Shown piece after piece: positions 12,576 through 19,032 of a stretch of 19,032 bases of DNA. A program made the position numbers and the translations under genes. Numbering within the stretch: the stretch's first letter is position 1; each line of letters begins with the position of its first letter. The DNA lies in the NCBI GenBank assembly GCA_964500015.1, contig CAZCMN010000017.1, positions 1 through 19,032 of the forward strand, in the 5' to 3' direction. Below the pieces are notes generated by a model. The model was not told where the DNA came from and did not search any database. It saw only the letters and a list, made by a program, of their open reading frames with translations. This DNA is from JAPLYB01 sp964500015. Lineage in GTDB: Archaea > Nanobdellota > Nanobdellia > Pacearchaeales > UBA284.

Positions 12576-13946
12576 TTAATTAGCATTAACTAAAATCTTA
12601 TTAGAAACTGTTGAATATCTTTTTCCTTTATCCCCAGTAAAGCTTAGTGAAGCTTGAGGCAATTCAATTGTTCCAACCATATTGATTTTACTGTACATAA
12701 TATAAGAAGTTACTACTTCTTCTCCTGGCAATAATGAAGGGAATTTCCAAGTGAGTTTATGTTTATCTGTTTCATCTGGATGAACTGGCCCGAATTTTTC
12801 ATATAACCTTGTTGTTAAGGGTAGTCTATCAATTAAATTCAAATTAGAGACTTCTTTATTGCTTATGTTTTTTAATAGAATGATTATTTTAATTGCAAAT
12901 TCTCCTCCTTTTGTTCTAACTCTAAGAGCTTTCTTAGAAACAATAACTTTTCTTCTCTTGAACATAATATATGCAACAACTGCAATTACAATGATTATAA
13001 CAATAACTATTGGAATTGTGTAATCTGTGTCAGCAATTATTATGAACTCTTCTCCTGGAGCAAGTTGTTTTTCCCAAGTTGATTTTGAAGTTTCTCTTAA
13101 ATTTGGTTCTATATTGAAGCTTGTAAAAGATTTTTCAATAAAACTAGCATATTTGTAATCAACACTAATCAACTGTTTAATATTGCCATTATTTTTTCTT
13201 GTTATTGTTTTGACATAACCAAAAAAGTTTCTTTTTATTTTTGTTTCTTCAGAAATTTCAGCATATTCTTTTAATTGAGAATTTTCTTCTATAGTATAAT
13301 TATATTCATTGTTTAAGAATAATCTGATTTTAATTGGATAATTTCCTGCTTCAGTCACTTTAATCTGGGTATTTTCTAAGGGGACATTTGCTGTAACATT
13401 GCTATTTGCTAGAACAGCTATTGTTGTTGATGAAGATATTGGATCAGATTCAACAAAAACAACTACATTTCCTAAGTCTATATTTTCTTTATTTACAATC
13501 TGAACAGGCAAGGAAACATCGTTTCTGCTAATTTCACTAGGAAACTTGATTGAGAGTATCCTAGATATTGGAAGAATCTTTATAGAGAGATTCTCTTTAC
13601 TTGAACTTCCAAGATTGTCTCTTATAAAAAATTCATAATAAAAGTTATATATAACTCTGTAATTTGGAAGAAATGTAACCGGGATTGTTGAAGATTTTCC
13701 TGGAGCTATGCTGACTGCTTCTTTAGGAAGAATTGTAGCATCAAGTAAAGTTACAAACTCAAAATTAGAAGCTCCACCATTATTATGAATAGTTATGTCA
13801 TATCTTGCTGGAATTGTCAATTCAACTGCTAGAACATCATTAATAGGTGTTTTTTCGATTGTAAAACTAGCAGCTTGAGCATAAGACAAAATCAAGGAAC
13901 ATACCAAAATTGTTGTCAGAAATAATGTTAACCTTTTTTTTTCCAT
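12576..13946 (-). CDS. Membrane-anchored surface protein with Ig-like domains and a C-terminal cytoplasmic domain
   Basis: The protein has 456 residues. A signal peptide with K/R at the start and a hydrophobic core (about 5-22) ends near SYAQAA (21-26). The outside part (about 27-305) is beta-rich, with stretches such as TIHNNGGASNFEF and SIAPGKSSTIPVTF that look like CARDB/COG1361-type Ig-like domains of archaeal surface proteins. It has several N-glycosylation sequons (for example NVT at 183 and NYT near 216). A single membrane helix runs about 310-328 and is followed by FKRRK. After it comes a domain of roughly 120 residues with LKNISNKEVSNLNLIDRLP and LPGEEVVTSYIMY, resembling DUF11-type repeats. 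By the positive-inside rule this domain faces the cytoplasm. A TATA-like TATTTAAATAT (13986-13996) and GAAGGTT (on the complement of 13952-13958) precede the start. Confidence 0.78.
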   Translation of the reverse strand: MEKKRLTLFLTTILVCSLILSYAQAASFTIEKTPINDVLAVELTIPARYDITIHNNGGASNFEFVTLLDATILPKEAVSIAPGKSSTIPVTFLPNYRVIYNFYYEFFIRDNLGSSSKENLSIKILPISRILSIKFPSEISRNDVSLPVQIVNKENIDLGNVVVFVESDPISSSTTIAVLANSNVTANVPLENTQIKVTEAGNYPIKIRLFLNNEYNYTIEENSQLKEYAEISEETKIKRNFFGYVKTITRKNNGNIKQLISVDYKYASFIEKSFTSFNIEPNLRETSKSTWEKQLAPGEEFIIIADTDYTIPIVIVIIIVIAVVAYIMFKRRKVIVSKKALRVRTKGGEFAIKIIILLKNISNKEVSNLNLIDRLPLTTRLYEKFGPVHPDETDKHKLTWKFPSLLPGEEVVTSYIMYSKINMVGTIELPQASLSFTGDKGKRYSTVSNKILVNAN

Positions 13947-14043
13947 GTTAAACCTTCGTTTTGTTATATCTTTTAAGAGACTAGGTATTTAAATATTTTG
14001 TGATAACTAAAAATATGGTTTTTTATGAAATTTTAAGAGATTT

Positions 14044-16092
14044 TTACTTGGTAATTTGGCTTTTGCCGTCTTTTTTTTCAAACTTAATTATGTTCTGGAC
14101 AAAATTCTCGATTTTTGCTTCATGAGAAACGAGAATTAATTGTTCTGTTTTTAATTCATCTAGAATATTCCTCATTTTTTCAAGTTGTTCTGTTGAAAAA
14201 CCATCTGTTGGTTCATCCAAGATTAGCAATCCTCTTGTTGTAAGTTTAGACATTAAATTATTAATTATCTGGTTTAAGGCAAGTCTATAAGCTAGGGCAG
14301 CTGCTGTTCTTTCTCCGCCAGATAAAGCATCATAATCAATTTCATAACCCTGTTGTTCTATAATGGGGGTAAAGTCTTCATCTATTCTTGCCGAGATATT
14401 TTCTGTAAGCATTGAGAACCATTTTTCAAACATTTTATTGAATTCAATATTTATAGCTAGCATAACATTTTTTTCTATTGATAATAATAATTCAGATAAA
14501 TGATCTGAAAGCCATTCATTTAATTTCTTTAATTTTGAAATCTCTAGAAGTATTGTTTCTTTTATTTTGATTTCTTGGTTTAGTTCAGATATCTTTAGAA
14601 CATAGTACTGCAGTTGTTTTTCATGCTGTGCTTTTTTTATTGCTAAATCTCTTTCTTTTTGTGTTTTTTCTTCAAGTAAATTGCTCTGTTCTTGATAATT
14701 TTTCTCTATATCTTTAAAGTTTTGAGAATCCTGTTCTTTTGTTTTTAATTGGTTTTCAATTTCACATTGTTTTGTTACAAGATTTTTAAGTTCTTTAAAT
14801 AGATTATCTCGAATTTTCTTTTGATCTGCTATCCATTGTAATTTGAATTTTATCCTCTCATAATCTTTTTCTTTTTCATGCAAGTTGTCTATTTTTTCTT
14901 TTATTTCCTTAGATGATTTTTCTAAAATCTCTCTTTCTTGTTTTAAGATAAGAGTTTTTTTATCACACTCTTCAATCTTTTTCTTAGATTCTTCTAAAAT
15001 CCTTGTTTTATGCTCTGAAGAAACAACTTGTTTGCAGTAAGGGCATTCTATTAAATCATGAATTCTTTTTTCTATTTCATTCATCTCTCTTTTTTTAGAT
15101 TCATTAATAGCGATTTCTGAGAAAAATTCTGTTATTTTCTTGTCTTTATTTTCAATTTCTTCTTTTAATTTCAAGATTTCATTTTTGAAATCGTGATTTT
15201 GAAAATTTAAAGAAATTGATTCTTGTAAACTCTTGTCAATTCTCTCAATCTCTTTCATATTTCTCTGTTTTTGGTCTTCAGAATTCTTGATATTTATCTT
15301 TAAAGATATAATCTCAGTTTTAAGTGATTGAACTTGCTTGATCTTATCTGAAATTTCTTGAAGAACTTTTTTGTATCTTTCTACATCTAATTGTAAAGCT
15401 AGAAGTAAGGGGCTAATTTCCTTAATATCTGACTCTTCTTCAAGTTTTTTTGACTCATACAATATTTTTTCTTGTTTTTTTGAGTCTAAGTCTAGAGTCT
15501 TGACTTCATTTAATTTGATTTTTTCTTTAATCTTGCTGGAAATTATATCTAAATTTGAGATAATATTCTTGTATTTGTCAATTGAGAATATTTTTCTTAG
15601 TGTATTGATTCTTTCTTCTGCTTTTTCTATTAAAATGTGTTTCATTTCTTCTTGTGGAGTGTAAATCGTGAATCTATAAAGCAGATTTGTTCTTGCTTTT
15701 AACATTGATTGAGGATAATTTAGTAATCCTAGAACTTTAGCTTTCAAATCTTCTGGGCTTAATTTTTCTAGTTTTCCATCTACTTCTATAGAACAATCTT
15801 TTCCCTGCCCAACAGAAGTTTTTTTTCTTTCTAGAGTTCTTTTTACTTTTATTTTTTGATTATCTAATTCAAATTCAATTTCTACAGAACCTTCATCTGA
15901 GCTTTTTTTCAGTAAACTTGATCCTGAAATATAACCTGGCTGAATCCCAAATAATGCAAATTCTAATGCTAATAAGATAGTTGATTTTCCTGAACCTATA
16001 TCTCCAGACAATAACGTGCTTCCTTTAGGAAATTCAACCTCGCCAGATTCATAGCTTCTTATATTTTCTAGTTTTACTTTTTTTATTATCAT
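14044..16092 (-). CDS. rad50: DNA double-strand break repair ATPase Rad50
   Basis: Rad50 is the ABC-type ATPase and tether of the Mre11 complex. Its halves are present in order: Walker A GDIGSGKST (30-38), a long coiled coil rich in K, E and L, the zinc hook CPYC (350-353), a returning coiled coil, the signature LSGGERTAAALAYRLA (590 onward) and Walker B LLILDEPTDGFS with DEP at 626-628, then the H-loop SHEAK. The 682 residues are short for Rad50 (archaeal forms are commonly about 850-900), mainly because the coils are only about 200 residues each. It lies downstream of mre11 on the same strand, but separated by 73 bases with a hairpin and its own TATA box, so it is probably not strictly co-transcribed. 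The zinc hook rules out SbcC-like or SMC relatives without one. Confidence 0.94.
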   Translation of the reverse strand: MIIKKVKLENIRSYESGEVEFPKGSTLLSGDIGSGKSTILLALEFALFGIQPGYISGSSLLKKSSDEGSVEIEFELDNQKIKVKRTLERKKTSVGQGKDCSIEVDGKLEKLSPEDLKAKVLGLLNYPQSMLKARTNLLYRFTIYTPQEEMKHILIEKAEERINTLRKIFSIDKYKNIISNLDIISSKIKEKIKLNEVKTLDLDSKKQEKILYESKKLEEESDIKEISPLLLALQLDVERYKKVLQEISDKIKQVQSLKTEIISLKINIKNSEDQKQRNMKEIERIDKSLQESISLNFQNHDFKNEILKLKEEIENKDKKITEFFSEIAINESKKREMNEIEKRIHDLIECPYCKQVVSSEHKTRILEESKKKIEECDKKTLILKQEREILEKSSKEIKEKIDNLHEKEKDYERIKFKLQWIADQKKIRDNLFKELKNLVTKQCEIENQLKTKEQDSQNFKDIEKNYQEQSNLLEEKTQKERDLAIKKAQHEKQLQYYVLKISELNQEIKIKETILLEISKLKKLNEWLSDHLSELLLSIEKNVMLAINIEFNKMFEKWFSMLTENISARIDEDFTPIIEQQGYEIDYDALSGGERTAAALAYRLALNQIINNLMSKLTTRGLLILDEPTDGFSTEQLEKMRNILDELKTEQLILVSHEAKIENFVQNIIKFEKKDGKSQITK

Positions 16093-16115
16093 GTTTTAAT
16101 ATGTTATTTGGTTAT

Positions 16116-16125
16116 GTTTTAAATT
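16116..16125 (-). promoter_or_regulatory. TATA box of rad50
   Basis: AATTTAAAAC on the minus strand is centred about 28 bases upstream of ATG 16092. It sits between the family A hairpin that ends the mre11 transcript zone and the rad50 start, which suggests an independent promoter. Confidence 0.5.
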
Positions 16126-16133
16126 ACGTTTAG

Positions 16134-16161
16134 CAAGACAACATTGTGCTTCGCAGTTTTG
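16134..16161 (-). repeat. Family A 3' hairpin, copy 2 (after mre11)
   Basis: CAAGAC (16134-16139) pairs with GTTTTG (16156-16161) using one G-T pair around the 16-base loop AACATTGTGCTTCGCA (plus-strand reading). It begins 4 bases past the mre11 stop codon. Similarity with copy 1 at 1806 continues on both sides (CTAAAAA before, TAAAC after, read on the minus strand), so the homologous unit is about 40 bases. Confidence 0.6.
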
Positions 16162-16165
16162 ATTT

Positions 16166-17383
16166 TTAGTCTATCTTTAATATCTTGTTCGCTTCTTCGA
16201 AAACTCTGGCTTCAAAGTTCTCTTTTTTTTCTGACTCAATTTTTTCTAATTCTAATGCATTAAATAAATGCTGAATTAATGGAAAAAATTCATTGAAATT
16301 TTCATTTTGCTCTTTGTATTTTTTGATGAATTCATTCTCTATTTCATCAATATTTGTTTTTTCTGTTTTAATATCAAGTTTCATTTCCTCGGTTGTTAAT
16401 CCAGAAGCTGATTTTAGTAAGATATATGCTTTTTTTTCTAAAACTTTTTCAGATATTTTTTTCCAGTCAATATCCGAAGTTTTTCCACTAGATAAACAAC
16501 CTTTTACTTTTAATAGAAAAATTTTATTGTTAATGTCGAGATTACTAATTTCAGACAATATCTTTTTATTTGCTTGTTCTGGTGAAAGAGAGCCTACATT
16601 AATTTCTGAAACTATTTTATCTTTAACTTTGATGTCTCTTTTTTCTTTTTTAATGATTTTACTTCCTTCTGATTCTAAAAGATAGAAACTTCCCGATTCA
16701 AGTTTTTCTAATTCATCAATATTATTTGGAAAAACAGGACCCGGATAAACAATAGATGCTTGGCCCCTATTTTCATCAAAAACTAGATGAAGATGGCCTG
16801 CAGCATAATAATCAAAGCCATCTGGCAGATTAGCTAAATCAATTGAATCTATGAAATCCATGCCTTCAGGCTTAGCTTCTGTTAAAGTTGAATGAAAAAC
16901 AAAAATCTTCAATTTATCTGATTTTAAATCTCCTATAATCTTTAATCTTTTAAAATAACTTATTTCTGCTGATGACTTTTTTCCTGGAATTCCAACTAAA
17001 ATCAAATTTTCTTCTTCTAAAACATTAACACAAATTTCATTGTCTTTTTCGTTTTCTTGAATGTGTGAAATGTTTTTGCAGAAACCTGCTCTTTCAATTA
17101 CATCTAAGAAGGTTTTTCCTGTTGGACTATAATCATGTGATCCAGAAACAAGATAGCATTTTATTCCATTATCTTTTAGCTTCTTGAATTCAGACATTGC
17201 TTCTTTTAGTGTGTCTATTGATGGGATAGCAGTATCAAATAAATCTCCTGCAAATATGATAAAATCGACTTTTTCTTGAATACAAATATTAACTGTTTGC
17301 TGAAAAGCTTGTAGATTTAGGGTTTGCATTTCTGGCTGACGCCATCCTCCAAGATGTACATCTGCGATGTGTGCGAATTTCAT
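16166..17383 (-). CDS. mre11: DNA double-strand break repair nuclease Mre11
   Basis: Mre11 is the manganese-dependent nuclease partner of Rad50; it resects DNA ends and opens hairpins. The 405 residues match archaeal Mre11. Phosphodiesterase motifs in order are DVH (8-10), GDLFD (46-50, metal ligand D47), GSHD (81-84, with H83 the expected catalytic histidine), H164 in FHST and GHLH (196-199). The third motif is normally GNHD; here Asn is Ser. The C-terminal third is charged and helical and probably carries the cap and Rad50-binding region. It is transcribed toward rad50, with a family A hairpin 4 bases after its stop and a 76-base gap upstream containing a TATA-like GATTTATCT (17413-17420). 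SbcD of bacterial type is a less likely name. Confidence 0.93.
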   Translation of the reverse strand: MKFAHIADVHLGGWRQPEMQTLNLQAFQQTVNICIQEKVDFIIFAGDLFDTAIPSIDTLKEAMSEFKKLKDNGIKCYLVSGSHDYSPTGKTFLDVIERAGFCKNISHIQENEKDNEICVNVLEEENLILVGIPGKKSSAEISYFKRLKIIGDLKSDKLKIFVFHSTLTEAKPEGMDFIDSIDLANLPDGFDYYAAGHLHLVFDENRGQASIVYPGPVFPNNIDELEKLESGSFYLLESEGSKIIKKEKRDIKVKDKIVSEINVGSLSPEQANKKILSEISNLDINNKIFLLKVKGCLSSGKTSDIDWKKISEKVLEKKAYILLKSASGLTTEEMKLDIKTEKTNIDEIENEFIKKYKEQNENFNEFFPLIQHLFNALELEKIESEKKENFEARVFEEANKILKID

Positions 17384-17459
17384 TTTTGATAAGATTAGTT
17401 CTCTGCCCCCTAGATAAATCTTAAAGAAGTCTGGTTTTTAAAAAGATTTGTATGGTTTT

Positions 17460-17672
17460 TTATCTCTTAGGAGGTTTAGGTAACTTGGGAAAGAAACCTG
17501 CTTTTGGAACATCTAATCTTTTTGAATTTATTTTTCCTTCAATTTCTTGAGCTGCAAGATTTACTTCACTTGAAGGATAACCTGCATTTGTTAATGATTT
17601 TTTAGCTTGTTCAATGGTTTCAGATCTTTCTAAAGCATTTTTCAAACACATGATGAGATCTTGTCTTGACAT
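17460..17672 (-). CDS. 70-residue helical protein with proline-rich tail, unknown
   Basis: I do not recognise a named family. The first 45 residues look like a three-helix unit: MSRQDLIMCLKNALERS, then EQAKKSLTNAGY, then SSEVNLAAQEIEG. The pattern K-K-S-L-x-N-A-G-Y-x-x-x-E-V-x-x-A-A resembles a UBA/CUE-like three-helix domain, in which a G-Y/F turn separates helices 1 and 2; similar small proteins occur in related archaea, to my recollection. The tail (48-70) is basic and proline-rich (GFFPKLPKPPKR) and probably disordered. It lies between the RNase J and mre11 genes on the same strand, 127 and 76 bases away. A 13-base string at its 3' end (17451-17463) recurs after rad50. It is likely a real gene because length, composition and codon use fit its neighbours; function is unknown. 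Confidence 0.65.
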   Translation of the reverse strand: MSRQDLIMCLKNALERSETIEQAKKSLTNAGYPSSEVNLAAQEIEGKINSKRLDVPKAGFFPKLPKPPKR

Positions 17673-17730
17673 CTTTAAGTTTGTGATTATTTAGGTAAAT
17701 ATAAATTTAAAGTGTGAGCGGCTTAATCTT

Positions 17731-17781
17731 GCAGGATTTTTGCTTTTAAGCAAAAACAACGTTGTCCTGCGCAGTTTGCTT
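17731..17781 (-). repeat. Family A 3' element, copy 3, with competing hairpins (after RNase J)
   Basis: The element starts 18 bases beyond the RNase J stop (17800-17802). Fold 1 pairs GCAGGA (17731-17736) with TCCTGC (17765-17770) and, inside, TTTTTGCTT (17737-17745) with AAGCAAAAA (17748-17756), leaving the palindrome CAACGTTG (17757-17764) bulged on one side. Fold 2 pairs AAGCAAA (17748-17754) with TTTGCTT (17775-17781) and shows the family A loop AACGTTGTCCTGCGCA. The folds share AAGCAAA and exclude each other. Confidence 0.55.
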
Positions 17782-17799
17782 ATTATGAACATACCTCTT

Positions 17800-19032
17800 T
17801 TAGTCTATATCCAAATGTTGGCCGTCTTGTAAAAGATGAACATCTTTTCCTAATTTATAGCCCATTTCAGTTGCCAACTCTGCGAGGGCAGTTAATTTTT
17901 GAAGTTCAGCATGAGCAGGGATAATATGTTTTGGATGAAGCATCTCTATTAAATCTCTTAAATCCTCTCTTCCACAGTGTCCTGAAACATGAACATCTGT
18001 AAAGATTCTAACTCCTTTTGATTTTAATTTTTTCTCTAATTGTTTTCTATTTGCAATATTTATCGGGGAAGGAATTACACTTGAGGAAAAAATAACATGA
18101 TCTGATGAATTAAAATTATAGGGAAGTTTTCCATGAACTAACCTGTCTAGAATAGAACCTGGCTCTCCTTGATGTCCTGTACAAACAATCATGTAGTTTT
18201 TTCTATTATTTGATATTTTTCTTAAAACTTTTTCAAGTTGATGTTTATAGGTCATTAGTTTGATGTCTTTCATAAAAGGAGCCAAATTTAACCTTGAAGC
18301 AGCCCCAACATACCTATTTAATGAACGTCCTAAGAAGATTACTTCTCTATTCAATTGTTTTCCACAATCTACAATGCTTTTTAATCTTGCTATATGTGAT
18401 GAGAAGGTTGTTACAATTATTCCTGAATTTTCATTATTTGTTGTTAATAAAACATCTTCTAATAATCCGCGAGCAATTTTTTCAGAAGGTGTTTTTCTTT
18501 CAGTATCTGCATATAAAGAATCTACAACTAGGGCCAAAATACCCTCTTTTTCTAGTTCTTTTAGTCTTTCATAATTTGGAGCTTTTCCAACAATTGGTGT
18601 ATTATCAAACTTGAAATCATTGGCATATAAAACTACCCCTTTTTCAGTATGAACTGCTATTAAAGCTGCCTGCAAAGTTGAATGAGTTACATTCAAAAAT
18701 TCAACTTCAAATTCTTTGCCATTTTTTCCTTTAATTGTGAAAGAAGAATTTGGAGTTACTGTTCTTAAAGGATTTTTTAATTGTGTGTTATTATCCTGCA
18801 TAAGAGATTTCAGAATTTCCATAGTATAAGGAGTACCAGCAACTTCAGCATTGTAATGTGGGGCCATGTAAGGAACAGCTCCAACATGATCTAAATGAGC
18901 ATGTGAAACAAGAATAGCTCTAACTTTATTTTGAATACTTTTTATAGAAGAATCATCTGGCAAAGCATCTATCTGTCTTAACTGTTTTTCAGTATAATTC
19001 CCTTTTCTAGGATTTTCAAGTTCAACTATTGG
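17800..19032 (-). CDS. Ribonuclease J (beta-CASP metallo-beta-lactamase), N-terminus beyond window
   Basis: The frame is open to the right edge, so the first part of the protein is missing and 410 residues are visible. Near the start is HAHLDH (44-49 of the visible part), the zinc-binding core of metallo-beta-lactamases. Later segments fit archaeal RNase J: VLYANDFKFDNTP with the metal-ligand Asp, LVVDSLYADTERKTPSEK (beta-CASP motif A region), IIVTTFSSHIARLKSIV, VCTGHQGEPGSILDRL, HVSGHCGREDLRDLI and the closing IPAHAELQKL, which corresponds to IPVHGE in bacterial RNase J. It degrades RNA from the 5' end and may also cut internally. No KH domain is seen in the visible part, which argues against the archaeal CPSF-like beta-CASP group. 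A TTG at 18963 is not the start, because the same frame continues upstream without a stop. Confidence 0.9.
   Translation of the reverse strand, partial: PIVELENPRKGNYTEKQLRQIDALPDDSSIKSIQNKVRAILVSHAHLDHVGAVPYMAPHYNAEVAGTPYTMEILKSLMQDNNTQLKNPLRTVTPNSSFTIKGKNGKEFEVEFLNVTHSTLQAALIAVHTEKGVVLYANDFKFDNTPIVGKAPNYERLKELEKEGILALVVDSLYADTERKTPSEKIARGLLEDVLLTTNNENSGIIVTTFSSHIARLKSIVDCGKQLNREVIFLGRSLNRYVGAASRLNLAPFMKDIKLMTYKHQLEKVLRKISNNRKNYMIVCTGHQGEPGSILDRLVHGKLPYNFNSSDHVIFSSSVIPSPINIANRKQLEKKLKSKGVRIFTDVHVSGHCGREDLRDLIEMLHPKHIIPAHAELQKLTALAELATEMGYKLGKDVHLLQDGQHLDID

Noticed and set aside
14014..14026. 13-base string TATGGTTTTTTAT shared with 17451-17463
   Set aside because: Both are at gene 3' ends, but the string is low-complexity T-rich sequence expected at archaeal transcript ends, so the match may be chance.
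18961..18963. TTG as start of the RNase J-like protein
   Set aside because: The frame is open without a stop up to the window edge and the residues upstream look coding, so the true start lies outside.

Overview
The window looks like chromosomal DNA from a small-genome, AT-rich archaeon (about 30% G+C by eye, not computed). The archaeal signs are elongation factor 1A in its archaeal form, a two-cluster Taw1 wyosine enzyme, an archaeal-type RNase J, a Mre11-Rad50 pair, a tRNA-Arg with a canonical bulge-helix-bulge intron at 37/38, a DUF357 protein, and TATA boxes about 25 bases upstream of many start codons with almost no 5' leader. Short proteins, lysine-rich composition and membrane-anchored Ig-like surface proteins suggest a DPANN lineage of the Woesearchaeota/Pacearchaeota type. 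That placement is inference; 16S rRNA is not in the window.

Layout from the left. 1-4100 (all minus strand): the N-terminus of an MFS-type transporter, aEF1A, Taw1 and an aromatic-amino-acid-permease-like transporter. 4100-5010: a palindromic hairpin, tRNA-Pro(CGG) and an unrecognised plus-strand gene. 5009-7197 (minus): tRNA-Arg(TCG), followed 7 bases later by a C39-like peptidase gene, which overlaps a DUF362/ferredoxin gene, which is followed by a DUF357 gene. 7288-8775 (plus): a tryptophanase/tyrosine phenol-lyase family enzyme. 8861-12444 (minus): a MazG-type pyrophosphohydrolase, a UPF0173-type metal hydrolase, a 49-residue zinc ribbon, a small membrane protein and asparaginyl-tRNA synthetase. 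12576-19032 (minus): a membrane-anchored surface protein, Rad50, Mre11, a 70-residue protein and RNase J, which runs off the right edge.

All but two of the protein genes lie on the minus strand. Most seem to have their own promoter and a near-leaderless transcript; tight operon packing is seen only in the C39/DUF362 pair. The themes are translation and tRNA (aEF1A, Taw1, AsnRS, two tRNAs), DNA-end processing (Mre11-Rad50), RNA decay (RNase J) and amino acid use (tryptophanase plus an aromatic-type permease, a plausible but unproven partnership).

The least expected content is between the genes. Two families of short structured repeats sit at gene ends. Family A (1806-1834, 16134-16161, 17748-17781) has a conserved 15-16 base loop on stems whose sequence differs, and it follows taw1, mre11 and the RNase J gene directly. 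Family B (2832-2862, 4142-4171, 5325-5352, 9472-9500, possibly 8817-8860) is a hairpin with a bulged T and a CCAAAAA-like tail. I recognise neither. I see no CRISPR array, insertion sequence, rRNA, toxin-antitoxin pair or known defence system.
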